Source: Labrys sp. KNU-23 (lineage in GTDB: Bacteria > Pseudomonadota > Alphaproteobacteria > Rhizobiales > Labraceae). From it: a stretch of 64,000 nucleotides of DNA. Under the pieces are notes generated by a model. It was not told where the DNA came from and made no database searches. It saw only the letters and a list, made by a program, of their open reading frames with translations. Positions 34,087-42,447 of this stretch are shown here, piece after piece (the stretch's first letter is position 1; every line of letters starts with the position of its first letter). A program made the translations under genes and the position numbers. The stretch is taken from assembly GCF_008330945.1 (NCBI RefSeq), contig NZ_CP043489.1:3979501-4043500 (forward strand). The letters are read 5' to 3'.

Positions 34087-34290
34087 CTATTGGCGTTCAA
34101 ACCAGGCCAAGGCGGGTTCGGCCTCGGTAAACTTGACCTCTTCGTCCCGCTTCACCCGTTCGCCCCCCTTCTGTTCGAAGAGCCGGCCTCGATAGAAGGT
34201 CGCCACGCCGCCCCCGGGAAGCGGCTTATCGAGTTTCCACAATTCGGCCCTGGCGCCCTCGCGGATCCGTACCCAGCGTAGCGCTGTCAC
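34087..34290 (-). CDS. Small protein translationally coupled to the class II aldolase
   Basis: 67-aa basic/acidic protein (MTALRWVRIREGARAELWKL, ending AEPALAWFERQ). Its GTG start at 34290 overlaps the TGA of the aldolase gene (GTGA), which favours a real, coupled gene over the alternative start at 34356 buried inside the aldolase. No family recognised; an accessory role to the aldolase is only suggested by the overlap. Confidence 0.55.
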   Translation of the reverse strand: MTALRWVRIREGARAELWKLDKPLPGGGVATFYRGRLFEQKGGERVKRDEEVKFTEAEPALAWFERQ

Positions 34291-35003
34291 AGGCCCTCGA
34301 TCCGCATCAGCGCCTCGAAATGCAGCTTGGCCTGGTGGTCGAGCACGTTCATCCATTCGCGGGCCGTGCTCTCGATGACCTGCTGGGGGATGAGCTTGAG
34401 TGGCCGGCCGGTCGACATCGCCAGCACCTGCTGGCGGCAGGCGCGGTCGAGATAATAGAGATCGTCGAAGGCCGTGGCGACGGAGGGGCCGCCGACGATG
34501 ATGCCATGATGAGCCAGGAAGACGATGTCGGCCTTCCTGTCGGACTTGGCGGTGCTGGCGATGCGCTCGCCTTCCTTCTCACCCGAGGCGAAGCCGCCGA
34601 ATTCATCGTTATAGGCGGTGCGGCCATGGAAGCGGGTTGCTGTCTGGTGGGCCATTTCCAGCCGCCCACCCTCGATCATGGTGAGGCTGGTGGCCCAGGG
34701 CATGTGGGTGTGCAGCAGGCAAAGATGGCGGGGATTGGCACGGTGCCCGGCAATGTGGATGTTGCGCGCAGTCGCCTCCAGTTCGCCTTCGCCCTCCAGG
34801 ATCTGCCCTTGCCCATCGACGAGGAGAAGGTCGGCCGGGCGCATCTCCGACCAGTGGACCCCATAGGGATTGAAGAGGTAGCGCTCCTCGGCACCGGGGA
34901 CCTGCACCGAAAAGTGATTGCAGATGCCCTCGTTGAAGTCGAACTTCGCGGCAAGGCGGAAGGCGGCCGCGAGTTCGCGGCGATAGACGTCGATATCAGG
35001 CAT
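34287..35003 (-). CDS. Class II aldolase/adducin family protein
   Basis: 238-aa Zn-dependent aldolase-fold protein: FDFNEGICNHFSVQVPGAEE, YLFNPYGVHWSEMRPADLLL, the metal histidines in LLHTHMPWATSLTM and VFLAHHGIIVGGPSVATAFD, and a C-terminal ALMRIEGL helix. Family members cleave sugar phosphates or act as decarboxylases; the substrate is not clear. It is divergent from the retron locus, with about 185 nt between them. Confidence 0.9.
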   Translation of the reverse strand: MPDIDVYRRELAAAFRLAAKFDFNEGICNHFSVQVPGAEERYLFNPYGVHWSEMRPADLLLVDGQGQILEGEGELEATARNIHIAGHRANPRHLCLLHTHMPWATSLTMIEGGRLEMAHQTATRFHGRTAYNDEFGGFASGEKEGERIASTAKSDRKADIVFLAHHGIIVGGPSVATAFDDLYYLDRACRQQVLAMSTGRPLKLIPQQVIESTAREWMNVLDHQAKLHFEALMRIEGL

Positions 35004-35188
35004 TGCATTTGTCCGATCACGGGATGGAAAGCTTCCTTATCCCGTGCCGGCGCGCCGACGGCAACGGCCATGATGCCGCGCTGACCTGTCAGCGGTGTTT
35101 CCTCGGTATCGCCTGATGCATGCAGCCGATTGACGCCGGAGATGGAACTTGCCACACCTTCATCGAAGAATGCATCCACGGGGTGGTA

Positions 35189-38100
35189 ATGAAACTCGTC
35201 CGTTCTGTCCGCCTGTGGATGAAGGAGGGGACATCCGACAAGATCTACGAGGTGGATCTCGTCGATCTTGAGCGCACGCAAGTCGAAGAACGCTATCTGG
35301 TCAATTTTCGATATGGGCGGCGTGGAACGACGCTGCGGGATGGTACGAAAACACCTTCTCCGATCGCGTTGTCATCGGCGGAAAAACTTTATGACAGTGT
35401 TGTCATTTCAAAGGTGAATGACGGCTATCGCCGCATGGGCGAGGAGGCCAAGCCTGCTGCGGCCTCCCAAGCGTCCGGTGAGGCGCCGGTGGGCGGACGT
35501 GATGGTGAGCTGCTGAACCAGCTCGCCTCCTGCCTGCGTTCGCCCTGGCCTGCGAAGGAGCGCGATCGCCTGTTCTGGCGCCTCGGCGTCATTCGGCTGA
35601 AGCCCGCCTGGCCGCAGCTCTCGGCCATCACCGAAAAGCTTGGCTTGGCCGAAGCAAGCTACAGCCTGGTGCATGCCCTGGCGCGTTGCGGCGGTTCGGA
35701 TGCAGCCGGGCTCCTGGCTGGGATCGCCGAGACCAATATCAGCGCGGTGACGCGCGACTATGCCGCCTACGCTCTCGCCAGCGATCTCCTCGGCCCGGCC
35801 CGGCAGCAGCCGCGTTTTGTATTGCCCAGGGCCGACAATGTCGCACAGGCCGCGGCCATCGAAGCTGCCATCACCGCCGCCAATGGCCATGCCCTGGTCG
35901 ATACGCTGCTTGCGGTGGCAGCGGCGCAGCCGGGCTTTGCCAACCAGTTCCTGATTGCCCTTGCCCATCGCGCTCTCGTCGATGCCGCCGCCCGCAAGGC
36001 CCTGCTGGCCGGGCTCGCCGCCGTTTCCGCCCGGCCTCCCTTCGTGCAGGTGCTGCGGCGTCTGTTCAAATATGCCGACCTCACCGATGACGGTCCGCTC
36101 TTTGCGGCGACGGCCCGCCAATTCGAGCTGGCCTCCCCGATGTATCGCTACGCCTATCGCGGCCAGGTCTGGCTCCCGGGCGAACGCAAGCCCGTGAAGC
36201 TCAGCGAGGAGCAGGCCAGCGTCACGCCGCGCGTCGCACTGTCGGAGCAGACGCTGCTTTACTTCAAGCGGCGGGCCTGGCGCAGCCTGCGCAAGCGCGG
36301 CGAACTCGGTCAGGATGCCTTCACGGCGATGGCGTGCGATCTGTTGCTGGCCTTCAGCGATGCCGATGGCGAGAAGGCCTATGAGCAACAGTATTTCGTG
36401 CAGGTCGATGGGCGATACCAGCGCCGTACGCTCTATCATCCGGCCCTGCGGCGGATCTGGAGCCTCGGCCAATTGCTTCACCGCAATCAGCCTGGCGTAC
36501 GCTTCCGCCCCAACAGGCTGAGTTTCTCGGTTGCCGACGAAGCGGGCGCGAGTGGGCGCGGAGAGGCGTTTCCGGCCTTGTGGGACGTACAGCCGCAGCG
36601 CCTGTTGCGGGTGGCGGCAGGGGCACGCTACCAGGCTGCGGCGCTCTTTGCTGTCCAGGCCCTGCAGGAGGGGCCGGCGCGACCGGCGGCGATGGATGCC
36701 GCCGCGATTCCGGACCTACTGACCTCTCCCTATATCGAGGTATTGGGTCTGGCGGTATCGCTGGCGCGCCGCCTGATCGACGATGGCAAGGCCGATGCCG
36801 TCCTGATTGCGGCCCTGATGCAGGCCGACGTCGCCGAAGCCTATATGCTGGCGATACGGGCAATCGGCGGGCGTCCCGACTGGCCCTGGTCCGAACCGGC
36901 TTTGGCATTGGCGGCCCTGCTCACCCCGCAGGCACGCATGCAGCAGGAGAGCCGCGATTGGCTGGAACAGCGCCCGCCGAGCCGGCAGCAGCGGGTCCGC
37001 CTGACCGAGGATTTCGCAGCCTGGCTCGGGGCCCTGCCGGCTGAACCGGACGAGCGCCAGCTTGCCGGCCTGCGCTTTGCCCTGTCCCTGCTGCCCGTTC
37101 TGTGGCCCGTCCATGATTGCCCGCTGCCCCCGGCTGCCGTGGAGGCACTGACGGGCCACAAGGCCGGCGTGGTGCAGGGGGCTGCGATCGAACTGCTTGC
37201 CGTCACGCCGATTCGCCCCGGCGAGCTACCGCGCCCCTTCTGGGAGGCCGTACTCGCAGCCGAATCGCTGCCGGTGCGGTCCGCCTCCATGCGCCTGCTC
37301 GCCCGGCTCGACGACACCGAACTCGAAGCGCAAAGCCAGACCATCCTGGCCGCCGCCACCGGCGCCCATGCGGATCTGCGTGCTGCGGCCCGCCCGCTGG
37401 TGGCCCGGCTTGCTGCGCACAATCGCGGTTTTGCCGAGGCGCTGAGGGACAGGTTGATCGACGGCTTGTTCCGGGCCGAACCCTCCGACGGGCATGCGGC
37501 TGACATGGTCGAGCTTTTTGCCGCGAGCCTGCCCGATTTTCTCGCCGGCATCGACACATCGACGCTCTGGCGCCTGTTGCAGGCGCGAGCCAAGGGCGCG
37601 CGGCTGCTGGGTGCTCGGGCCCTCGCGCAAACCGACGCTTCGCGCTTTTCCATCAAGCAGCTGGCCCGGCTCGGCAATCATCCCTTCGCGGCGGTGCGGG
37701 CCTTTGCTCTCAACGCCTTCGAGGCTGACCAGGCCCGCTTCCTGGCCGCGCCTGAAGATGCGGTGCTGCTGGTCGAAAGCGAGTGGGAAGACATTCGCGT
37801 ACCCGCAACTCGGCAATTGCTGAACTGGCCGGATGGCGCCTTGCCGGCCGCGGCGCTGGCGGTGATGGCCGACTCCACCTCGCCGGCCGTGCAGGAGAGT
37901 GCGCGCCAATTGCTGCGCCGGAGCCTCGATACAGGCGATGCCGGCATGGTGCTCGCGCGCCTGCTCGAGCATCCCTCGGGCAGCTTCCATCTCTTTGTCA
38001 CCGAACTGATCACCGGGCAGAGCCTTGCGGATCCCACTTTGTTCACGACCTTCCTGGCGCAGGCCCGCATCATCCTGATGCAGGTCAATCGCGGCCGGAT

Positions 38101-38353
38101 CGCCAAGGACCGCGTATTCGCTGCGCTCCGACGAGAGGCGCTCGAAAGCCATGACAGGGCGGAGGCGATCTGGCGCCTGTTGCACGACCTGACTCTCAGC
38201 ACCGTCGCCAAGGACCGGGCACCTGCGCTCGCCATCCTCACCGAGATCGCCCACTGCTGGCCGGATATCGCCTTGCCAATCGGCCAAGTCCCGATTCGTC
38301 TCGCGCCGGCCCGTCCGGCGGTGCCTTCAGCCTCGCAGGAGAGCGCGGCATGA
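35189..38353 (+). CDS. Retron-associated WGR and HEAT/ARM repeat protein
   Basis: 1054-aa protein, first gene of the retron-like operon. Residues 1-84 are a WGR domain (VRSVRLWMKEGTSDKIYEVD, then NFRYGRRGTTLRDG, with Tyr replacing the first Trp), a module that elsewhere binds nucleic acid in PARPs and MolR-like proteins. The remaining roughly 950 residues are alpha-helical repeats of HEAT/ARM character (for example AAAIEAAITAANGHALVDTL, RSASMRLLARLDDTELEAQS, GARALAQTDASRFSIKQLAR). No catalytic motif is seen. Its stop overlaps the next start (ATGA). It corresponds to the ARM component described for type XIII retrons; the ATG at 35189 is preferred because the WGR domain starts there. Confidence 0.85.
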   Translation: MKLVRSVRLWMKEGTSDKIYEVDLVDLERTQVEERYLVNFRYGRRGTTLRDGTKTPSPIALSSAEKLYDSVVISKVNDGYRRMGEEAKPAAASQASGEAPVGGRDGELLNQLASCLRSPWPAKERDRLFWRLGVIRLKPAWPQLSAITEKLGLAEASYSLVHALARCGGSDAAGLLAGIAETNISAVTRDYAAYALASDLLGPARQQPRFVLPRADNVAQAAAIEAAITAANGHALVDTLLAVAAAQPGFANQFLIALAHRALVDAAARKALLAGLAAVSARPPFVQVLRRLFKYADLTDDGPLFAATARQFELASPMYRYAYRGQVWLPGERKPVKLSEEQASVTPRVALSEQTLLYFKRRAWRSLRKRGELGQDAFTAMACDLLLAFSDADGEKAYEQQYFVQVDGRYQRRTLYHPALRRIWSLGQLLHRNQPGVRFRPNRLSFSVADEAGASGRGEAFPALWDVQPQRLLRVAAGARYQAAALFAVQALQEGPARPAAMDAAAIPDLLTSPYIEVLGLAVSLARRLIDDGKADAVLIAALMQADVAEAYMLAIRAIGGRPDWPWSEPALALAALLTPQARMQQESRDWLEQRPPSRQQRVRLTEDFAAWLGALPAEPDERQLAGLRFALSLLPVLWPVHDCPLPPAAVEALTGHKAGVVQGAAIELLAVTPIRPGELPRPFWEAVLAAESLPVRSASMRLLARLDDTELEAQSQTILAAATGAHADLRAAARPLVARLAAHNRGFAEALRDRLIDGLFRAEPSDGHAADMVELFAASLPDFLAGIDTSTLWRLLQARAKGARLLGARALAQTDASRFSIKQLARLGNHPFAAVRAFALNAFEADQARFLAAPEDAVLLVESEWEDIRVPATRQLLNWPDGALPAAALAVMADSTSPAVQESARQLLRRSLDTGDAGMVLARLLEHPSGSFHLFVTELITGQSLADPTLFTTFLAQARIILMQVNRGRIAKDRVFAALRREALESHDRAEAIWRLLHDLTLSTVAKDRAPALAILTEIAHCWPDIALPIGQVPIRLAPARPAVPSASQESAA

Positions 38354-40020
38354 ATTTCGTCTACCGTTTTCTCGGCGAGAGCCGCGCCAGTACCGACGCG
38401 GCGGCGTCCACCTTCGGCTTCGCGCCCGACACGCTGCGCCAGCCAACCTTCTTCACCGGGAAGGTCGCGCGGCACCTCGCCTTTCGCGAGGCGATCTCCG
38501 CGCTGCACCATGTCGTGGTGTCGGATCTCAGGTTCAAGCCGCGCGACCGCACGGCCTATTTCGAATGGCTGAAGCAGAACGAGGCAGCCTTGCTGGCCGA
38601 GGCCGCCGCCCGCCGCGAGGAACTGAGGCCGCGCATCGAAACGCTGCAAAAGCGCATACGCACGCTCGATGACGAGAGTCAGCGCCTGATGAAGCCGTTC
38701 TTCACGGCGCGGCAGGCCTATTTCAACTATCTCTACAAACAGAATCGCGATGCCTGGATTGTGCTGGACCCGGTCATCACCGTGCATCCGGACGAGATCT
38801 TCTTCGAGTGCTTCAGCCTGGATGAATCGAGCTATGGGCGCCTGTCCTGCGATCACGACGTGTTCGAGCAGCTCGGCGAGATGGCGTTCGGCACCACCAA
38901 TATCGACTACAGCCATGCGCTCTATGACGAATTCCAGAAGATCAGGACCTATCGCGACACCACGCTGAGCATTGATCCCACAGGCTTCGAAGTGCAAACC
39001 GCCGACGACAACGGCTTCCGTGAGGAGAAGATCGACCTTCCCGACAGCTGGGTCCGGGGCTTCCTGCAGGTATCGAGTGCGATGACCCTGCCGGCGCATG
39101 TTTTCGACCTCAATCCGATGGATCTTGCCAATATCCTGACGAGCCTCGCGCGCCGGAAGGAGCGGGTCGGCCCACGTTCACTGCGCTTCCTGCTCAAGCC
39201 CGATGCGCCAGTGGAGGTTCTGGTCGAGCCTTGGGGCGAGCGCCTCACCTTCCGGCGCTCGATCTATCGGGGGCGGGAAGGGGGCGAGATCCGGATCTGG
39301 GGCCGGCGCCGCCTCGCCATCCTGGAACGGGCGCTGCCGCTTGCACGCAGCGTGCGCGTGCACCTCACCGGCACGGGGCTTCCCTCTTTCTTCGTGGTCG
39401 ATTTCGGCGGGATACGCTTCACCCTCGGCCTCTCCGGCTGGACGGCCAATGACTGGTCCTCGGCCGGTCAGTTCGATCTGCTGGCCCCCCGCCACAAGGT
39501 GGATGCCGATACAGCCCAGCGCGTATTCGCCGCACTCGGCGACCGGCATGCCGCGCCGGCGCGGGACCTCGCCCGGGATCTCGGCCTGGAGGAGGGTATC
39601 GTACAGGCAGCTCTGGCCGGCTATACCCAGGCAGGGCGGGTGATGTTCGATCTCGACAAGGGGGTCTATCGCCGACGCGAACTCACACGCGAGCCCCTGG
39701 CACTGTCGGAACTGCGTTTCGCCAGCGAGCAGGAGGCCAGCGCCGATCGCCTGGTCGATGCCAATCTCGTCACCATCGCCAGCGTCGATCGCAATCAGGG
39801 CCGCCGCATCGTCACCGGCACCGTGCTCGACAATGCGCGCAAGGAGAATGTTGCGCTCACGATCGATGCCGACGATCGCCTGGTCGAGGCGCGATGCAGC
39901 TGTCATTTCTACGGCCACAACAAGATGATGCGCGGTCCTTGCGAGCACATGCTGGCGCTCAGGCGCATCTTCCATGCCGAGGTCGAGGGCGTGGCGCAGG
40001 ACAAGGGGGATGCGGCATGA
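38350..40020 (+). CDS. Retron-associated winged-helix/SWIM zinc-finger protein
   Basis: 556-aa protein, second gene of the retron-like operon. Residues about 75-112 are a charged coiled coil; about 385-445 form a winged helix (RVFAALGDRHAAPARDLARD, then LGLEEGIVQAALAGYTQAGR); the C-terminus carries a SWIM zinc finger with C516-S-C518 and C531-E-H533 (EARCSCHFYG...GPCEHMLALRR), the CxCxnCxH form. WH plus SWIM matches the WHSWIM partner of type XIII retrons. DNA or RNA binding is likely; no nuclease motif is visible. It starts inside the previous stop codon and is followed by the ncRNA region. Confidence 0.87.
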   Translation: MNFVYRFLGESRASTDAAASTFGFAPDTLRQPTFFTGKVARHLAFREAISALHHVVVSDLRFKPRDRTAYFEWLKQNEAALLAEAAARREELRPRIETLQKRIRTLDDESQRLMKPFFTARQAYFNYLYKQNRDAWIVLDPVITVHPDEIFFECFSLDESSYGRLSCDHDVFEQLGEMAFGTTNIDYSHALYDEFQKIRTYRDTTLSIDPTGFEVQTADDNGFREEKIDLPDSWVRGFLQVSSAMTLPAHVFDLNPMDLANILTSLARRKERVGPRSLRFLLKPDAPVEVLVEPWGERLTFRRSIYRGREGGEIRIWGRRRLAILERALPLARSVRVHLTGTGLPSFFVVDFGGIRFTLGLSGWTANDWSSAGQFDLLAPRHKVDADTAQRVFAALGDRHAAPARDLARDLGLEEGIVQAALAGYTQAGRVMFDLDKGVYRRRELTREPLALSELRFASEQEASADRLVDANLVTIASVDRNQGRRIVTGTVLDNARKENVALTIDADDRLVEARCSCHFYGHNKMMRGPCEHMLALRRIFHAEVEGVAQDKGDAA

Positions 40021-40146
40021 AGCTTCCCTTGTTTACCGAGGCGTCGACAGGGCCGGTGTGCCGGCACTTTGGGACTTTCTCACCTGTGTTCCGCCGGGAA
40101 CGGCGACATGGCTTGAAATCGGTGGGCGGATGCGCTTACCTCACCT

Positions 40147-40384
40147 ATCGGAAGGGCGCGGGCCGGTCAGGACCTTGCAACCCGGGCGGCGTATCGCCGT
40201 CCTTGCTACATGACCGTGCACGCATCACTGGCCCAATCTTCACTGGGCGGGGACTGCCTACCGGTGCGCTATTGCAGATTGGGTTCCTTGAACCCAATAG
40301 CGCACCGGTAGGCGTCCCCGCTTCGAGTGGATTGATCCAGTCCTTGGATGAGACGAAGGCAGCCCGGCCTGCGCCCCTTCCGGT
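40147..40384 (+). ncRNA. Candidate retron ncRNA (msr-msd)
   Basis: Lies in the 409-nt gap between the WHSWIM gene and the RT gene. The a1 strand (40147-40166, with GAAGGGCGCGGGCCGG at 40151-40166) pairs with a2 (CCGGCCTGCGCCCCTTCCGG, then T, 40364-40384): 20 pairs including two G-U and one bulged C. After a1 comes an msr-like hairpin GGGCGGCG-TAT-CGCCGTCC (40184-40202). The msd part has a long hairpin: 40247-40254 with 40314-40321, 40256-40270 with 40299-40313, 40278-40286 with 40290-40298 (32 pairs), extended downward by CACT/AGTG, CAATC/GATTG and ACTGG/CCAGT to 40227-40341. This is the classic retron order a1-msr-msd-a2. The branching guanosine cannot be fixed; G170 of the 40-kb block (position 40170), just after a1, is one option. 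Confidence 0.85.
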
Positions 40385-40429
40385 TCCCCATGCCGATGCG
40401 TTCCTTCGTCGCCAATGGCGGGAGGCGGC

Positions 40430-42265
40430 ATGAACCAGACCGTCGCACCGGGAACCCTGACCCGGCAGGAACTCTATGACCGCATCCGCGAATCCTCCAA
40501 GGACGAGGTCATTCTCGAAGAGATGATCCGTCTCGGCTTCTGGCCGGATGGCACGGCCGCACCGAGCCCGGCCGCCGCGGCGATACGCGAGCGCGGCGAG
40601 GCCATGCGCGAACTCGGCGAGCTTCAGCGCCAGAACGCCTTGTGGAGCGATCCGGAGCGGGCGATCAAGGAGATGCACAAGCGCCGCAAGGCCGAGGCCC
40701 TGGCGCAGCGGACTGAGACCAGGCGGCGCCATGCCCAGGCGCGCCAGGACCGGGCCGAGGCCTGGCACATCAGGCGCCAGCGCGAGGTGCTTTATCTGGG
40801 GGAGGGCGTGTCCGCCGGTCTCAGCGCCGATCCGATCAGGCGGTCGCTCCTGCCGGGACTGCCCGATATCGCCGATGCCAAGGCTTTGGCGGATGGCATC
40901 GGCATTCCCCTTTCGGAGCTGCGCTTTCTCACCTACAGCCGCAAAGTCTCTTCCGTCAGCCACTATCAGCGTTTCCGCATTCCCAAGAAGACCGGGGGAG
41001 AGCGCCTGATCTCGGCGCCGATGCCACGGCTGAAGCGGGCGCAATATTGGGTGCTCGACAACATCCTCGCTCGCGTCGGCCTGCACGAAGCGGCGCATGG
41101 CTTCGTGCCCCAGCGTTCGATCCTCACCAATGCCCGCAACCATGTCGGCAAGGACGTGGTCGTCAATCTCGACCTCAAGGATTTCTTCCCAACCCTCACC
41201 TATGCGCGGGTGAAGGGCATGTTCCGGTCCCTCGGCTATGCGGAGAAAGCGGCGATCCCGCTCGCGCTACTCTGTACCGAGGCGAAGGTCGACGAGGTCC
41301 ATCTCGACGGCGAGCGCCATTTCGTCGGCGACGGCAGGCGTCTCTTGCCGCAGGGCGCGCCGACCAGCCCCACGATCACCAATCTCATCTGCCGCTATCT
41401 CGACCGCCGGCTGGACGGTCTGGCCAACGAGCTCGGCTTTACCTATAGCCGCTATGCCGACGATCTTACTTTTTCGGGCTCGGGCGAGGCGGTGCGCAAG
41501 ATCGGCACCTTGCTGAAGGCGGTGCAGAGCATCGTCACGGCCGAGGGCTTCACCATCCATCCCGACAAGACCCGCATCATGCGCCGCTCGGGGCATCAGG
41601 AGGTCACGGGCCTGACCGTCAACGAGCGGGTCGCCGTTCCCCGTCCCTTGCTGCGCCGCTATCGCGCCGTGCTGCAGCAGGTGGAAAAGCATGGTCCGGC
41701 TGGCCGCCATTTCGGTCCTGGCAAGGATGTGGTGCGCTCGCTGCTCGGCTTCGGCCAGTTCGCCGCGATGATCGATCCGGACAAGGGCAGGGCCTTGCTC
41801 GAACGGGCCAGGCGCCTGGCATCGCAAAGCACGGCGAACTCAAAGCTCAGCCGTTCCGGCGGCCAGGCGGCCTTCCGGGCGGCGGCGGCGGCCGGGCGCG
41901 CGCCTGCCGGCTGCCACTGGACACCGACCGAAAGAACGGCACCGGCGCTCGATCCCGTGCTGGCGGCGCTCGAGCGCGAAGAGGCCAAGAAGGCTGAACA
42001 GGCACAGCGAAAGGCGCACGCCTCCCAGCAGGCCATGGCGCAAAGCGCCCTGCGCCGGCCGAGCGCCGAGCCGGCAGGTCAGGCGAGGGGACAGGCGCAA
42101 GGGTCTTCCGGACAGCCGGCTCGCAAGAAGCTGCGTTTCACGCCCAAACGCCTGCTGATGATTGCCGCGATCGTGATCTTCCCCACCCTCATCCCGGGTG
42201 TCGGCCCCTTCATCGCTGGATTGCTGCTCTATCTCTATCTGCGCTGGATGTGGAAACAGGGCTGA
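40430..42265 (+). CDS. Retron-type reverse transcriptase with long N- and C-terminal extensions
   Basis: 611-aa RT, third gene of the operon. Catalytic core about 165-415: NARNH at 234-238 (retron NAxxH), D248 in VVVNLDLKDFFPTL, QGAPTSP at 308-314, YADD at 342-345 and VTG at 392-394 in EVTGLTVNERVAVP (the retron msr-recognition region). Before it lie about 165 residues, with an Arg/Glu/Ala-rich coiled coil at 52-120. After it come a Pro/Ala/Gln-rich linker and a basic stretch (KKLRFTPKRLL) leading into two hydrophobic segments (MIAAIVIFPTLIPG and FIAGLLLYLYLRWMW) at 577-608. Usual retron RTs are about 300-400 aa, so both extensions are unusual. GGAGG lies 4 nt before the ATG. Confidence 0.93.
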   Translation: MNQTVAPGTLTRQELYDRIRESSKDEVILEEMIRLGFWPDGTAAPSPAAAAIRERGEAMRELGELQRQNALWSDPERAIKEMHKRRKAEALAQRTETRRRHAQARQDRAEAWHIRRQREVLYLGEGVSAGLSADPIRRSLLPGLPDIADAKALADGIGIPLSELRFLTYSRKVSSVSHYQRFRIPKKTGGERLISAPMPRLKRAQYWVLDNILARVGLHEAAHGFVPQRSILTNARNHVGKDVVVNLDLKDFFPTLTYARVKGMFRSLGYAEKAAIPLALLCTEAKVDEVHLDGERHFVGDGRRLLPQGAPTSPTITNLICRYLDRRLDGLANELGFTYSRYADDLTFSGSGEAVRKIGTLLKAVQSIVTAEGFTIHPDKTRIMRRSGHQEVTGLTVNERVAVPRPLLRRYRAVLQQVEKHGPAGRHFGPGKDVVRSLLGFGQFAAMIDPDKGRALLERARRLASQSTANSKLSRSGGQAAFRAAAAAGRAPAGCHWTPTERTAPALDPVLAALEREEAKKAEQAQRKAHASQQAMAQSALRRPSAEPAGQARGQAQGSSGQPARKKLRFTPKRLLMIAAIVIFPTLIPGVGPFIAGLLLYLYLRWMWKQG

Positions 42266-42303
42266 GGCAGCTGATGCCAGCGGTTGCGACGTTTGACTTG
42301 TAC

Positions 42304-42389
42304 GTCATTGCGAGCGTAGCGAAGCAATCCAGGGGCCGGAAAACGTGTCGGCTTCAACCCCTGGATTGCTTCGCTACGCTCGCAATGAC
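42304..42389. repeat. Palindromic repeat (family B, copy 2)
   Basis: Perfect 32-bp arms (42304-42335 and 42358-42389) containing GCGAGCGTAGCGAAGCAATCC, the same family as 15851-15924. It sits just past the RT stop between convergent genes and could also act as a terminator-like structure. Confidence 0.85.
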
Positions 42390-42447
42390 GGTGCTTGATC
42401 GGGGGGATTGTCAGAACCGTTGGTATTAAGCCGGCGCTCTCGTCCCC

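Noticed and set aside
39894..40433. Open frame of about 179 codons spanning the gap before the RT
   Set aside because: It overlaps the SWIM gene end and the highly structured RNA; its codons simply follow the inverted repeats, and no start signal or family is seen.
40430..42265. RT as a group II intron maturase or diversity-generating retroelement
   Set aside because: No intron domain V/VI-like RNA, no maturase or endonuclease domain and no template/variable repeat pair is seen; NAxxH, VTG and the upstream a1/a2 RNA point to a retron.
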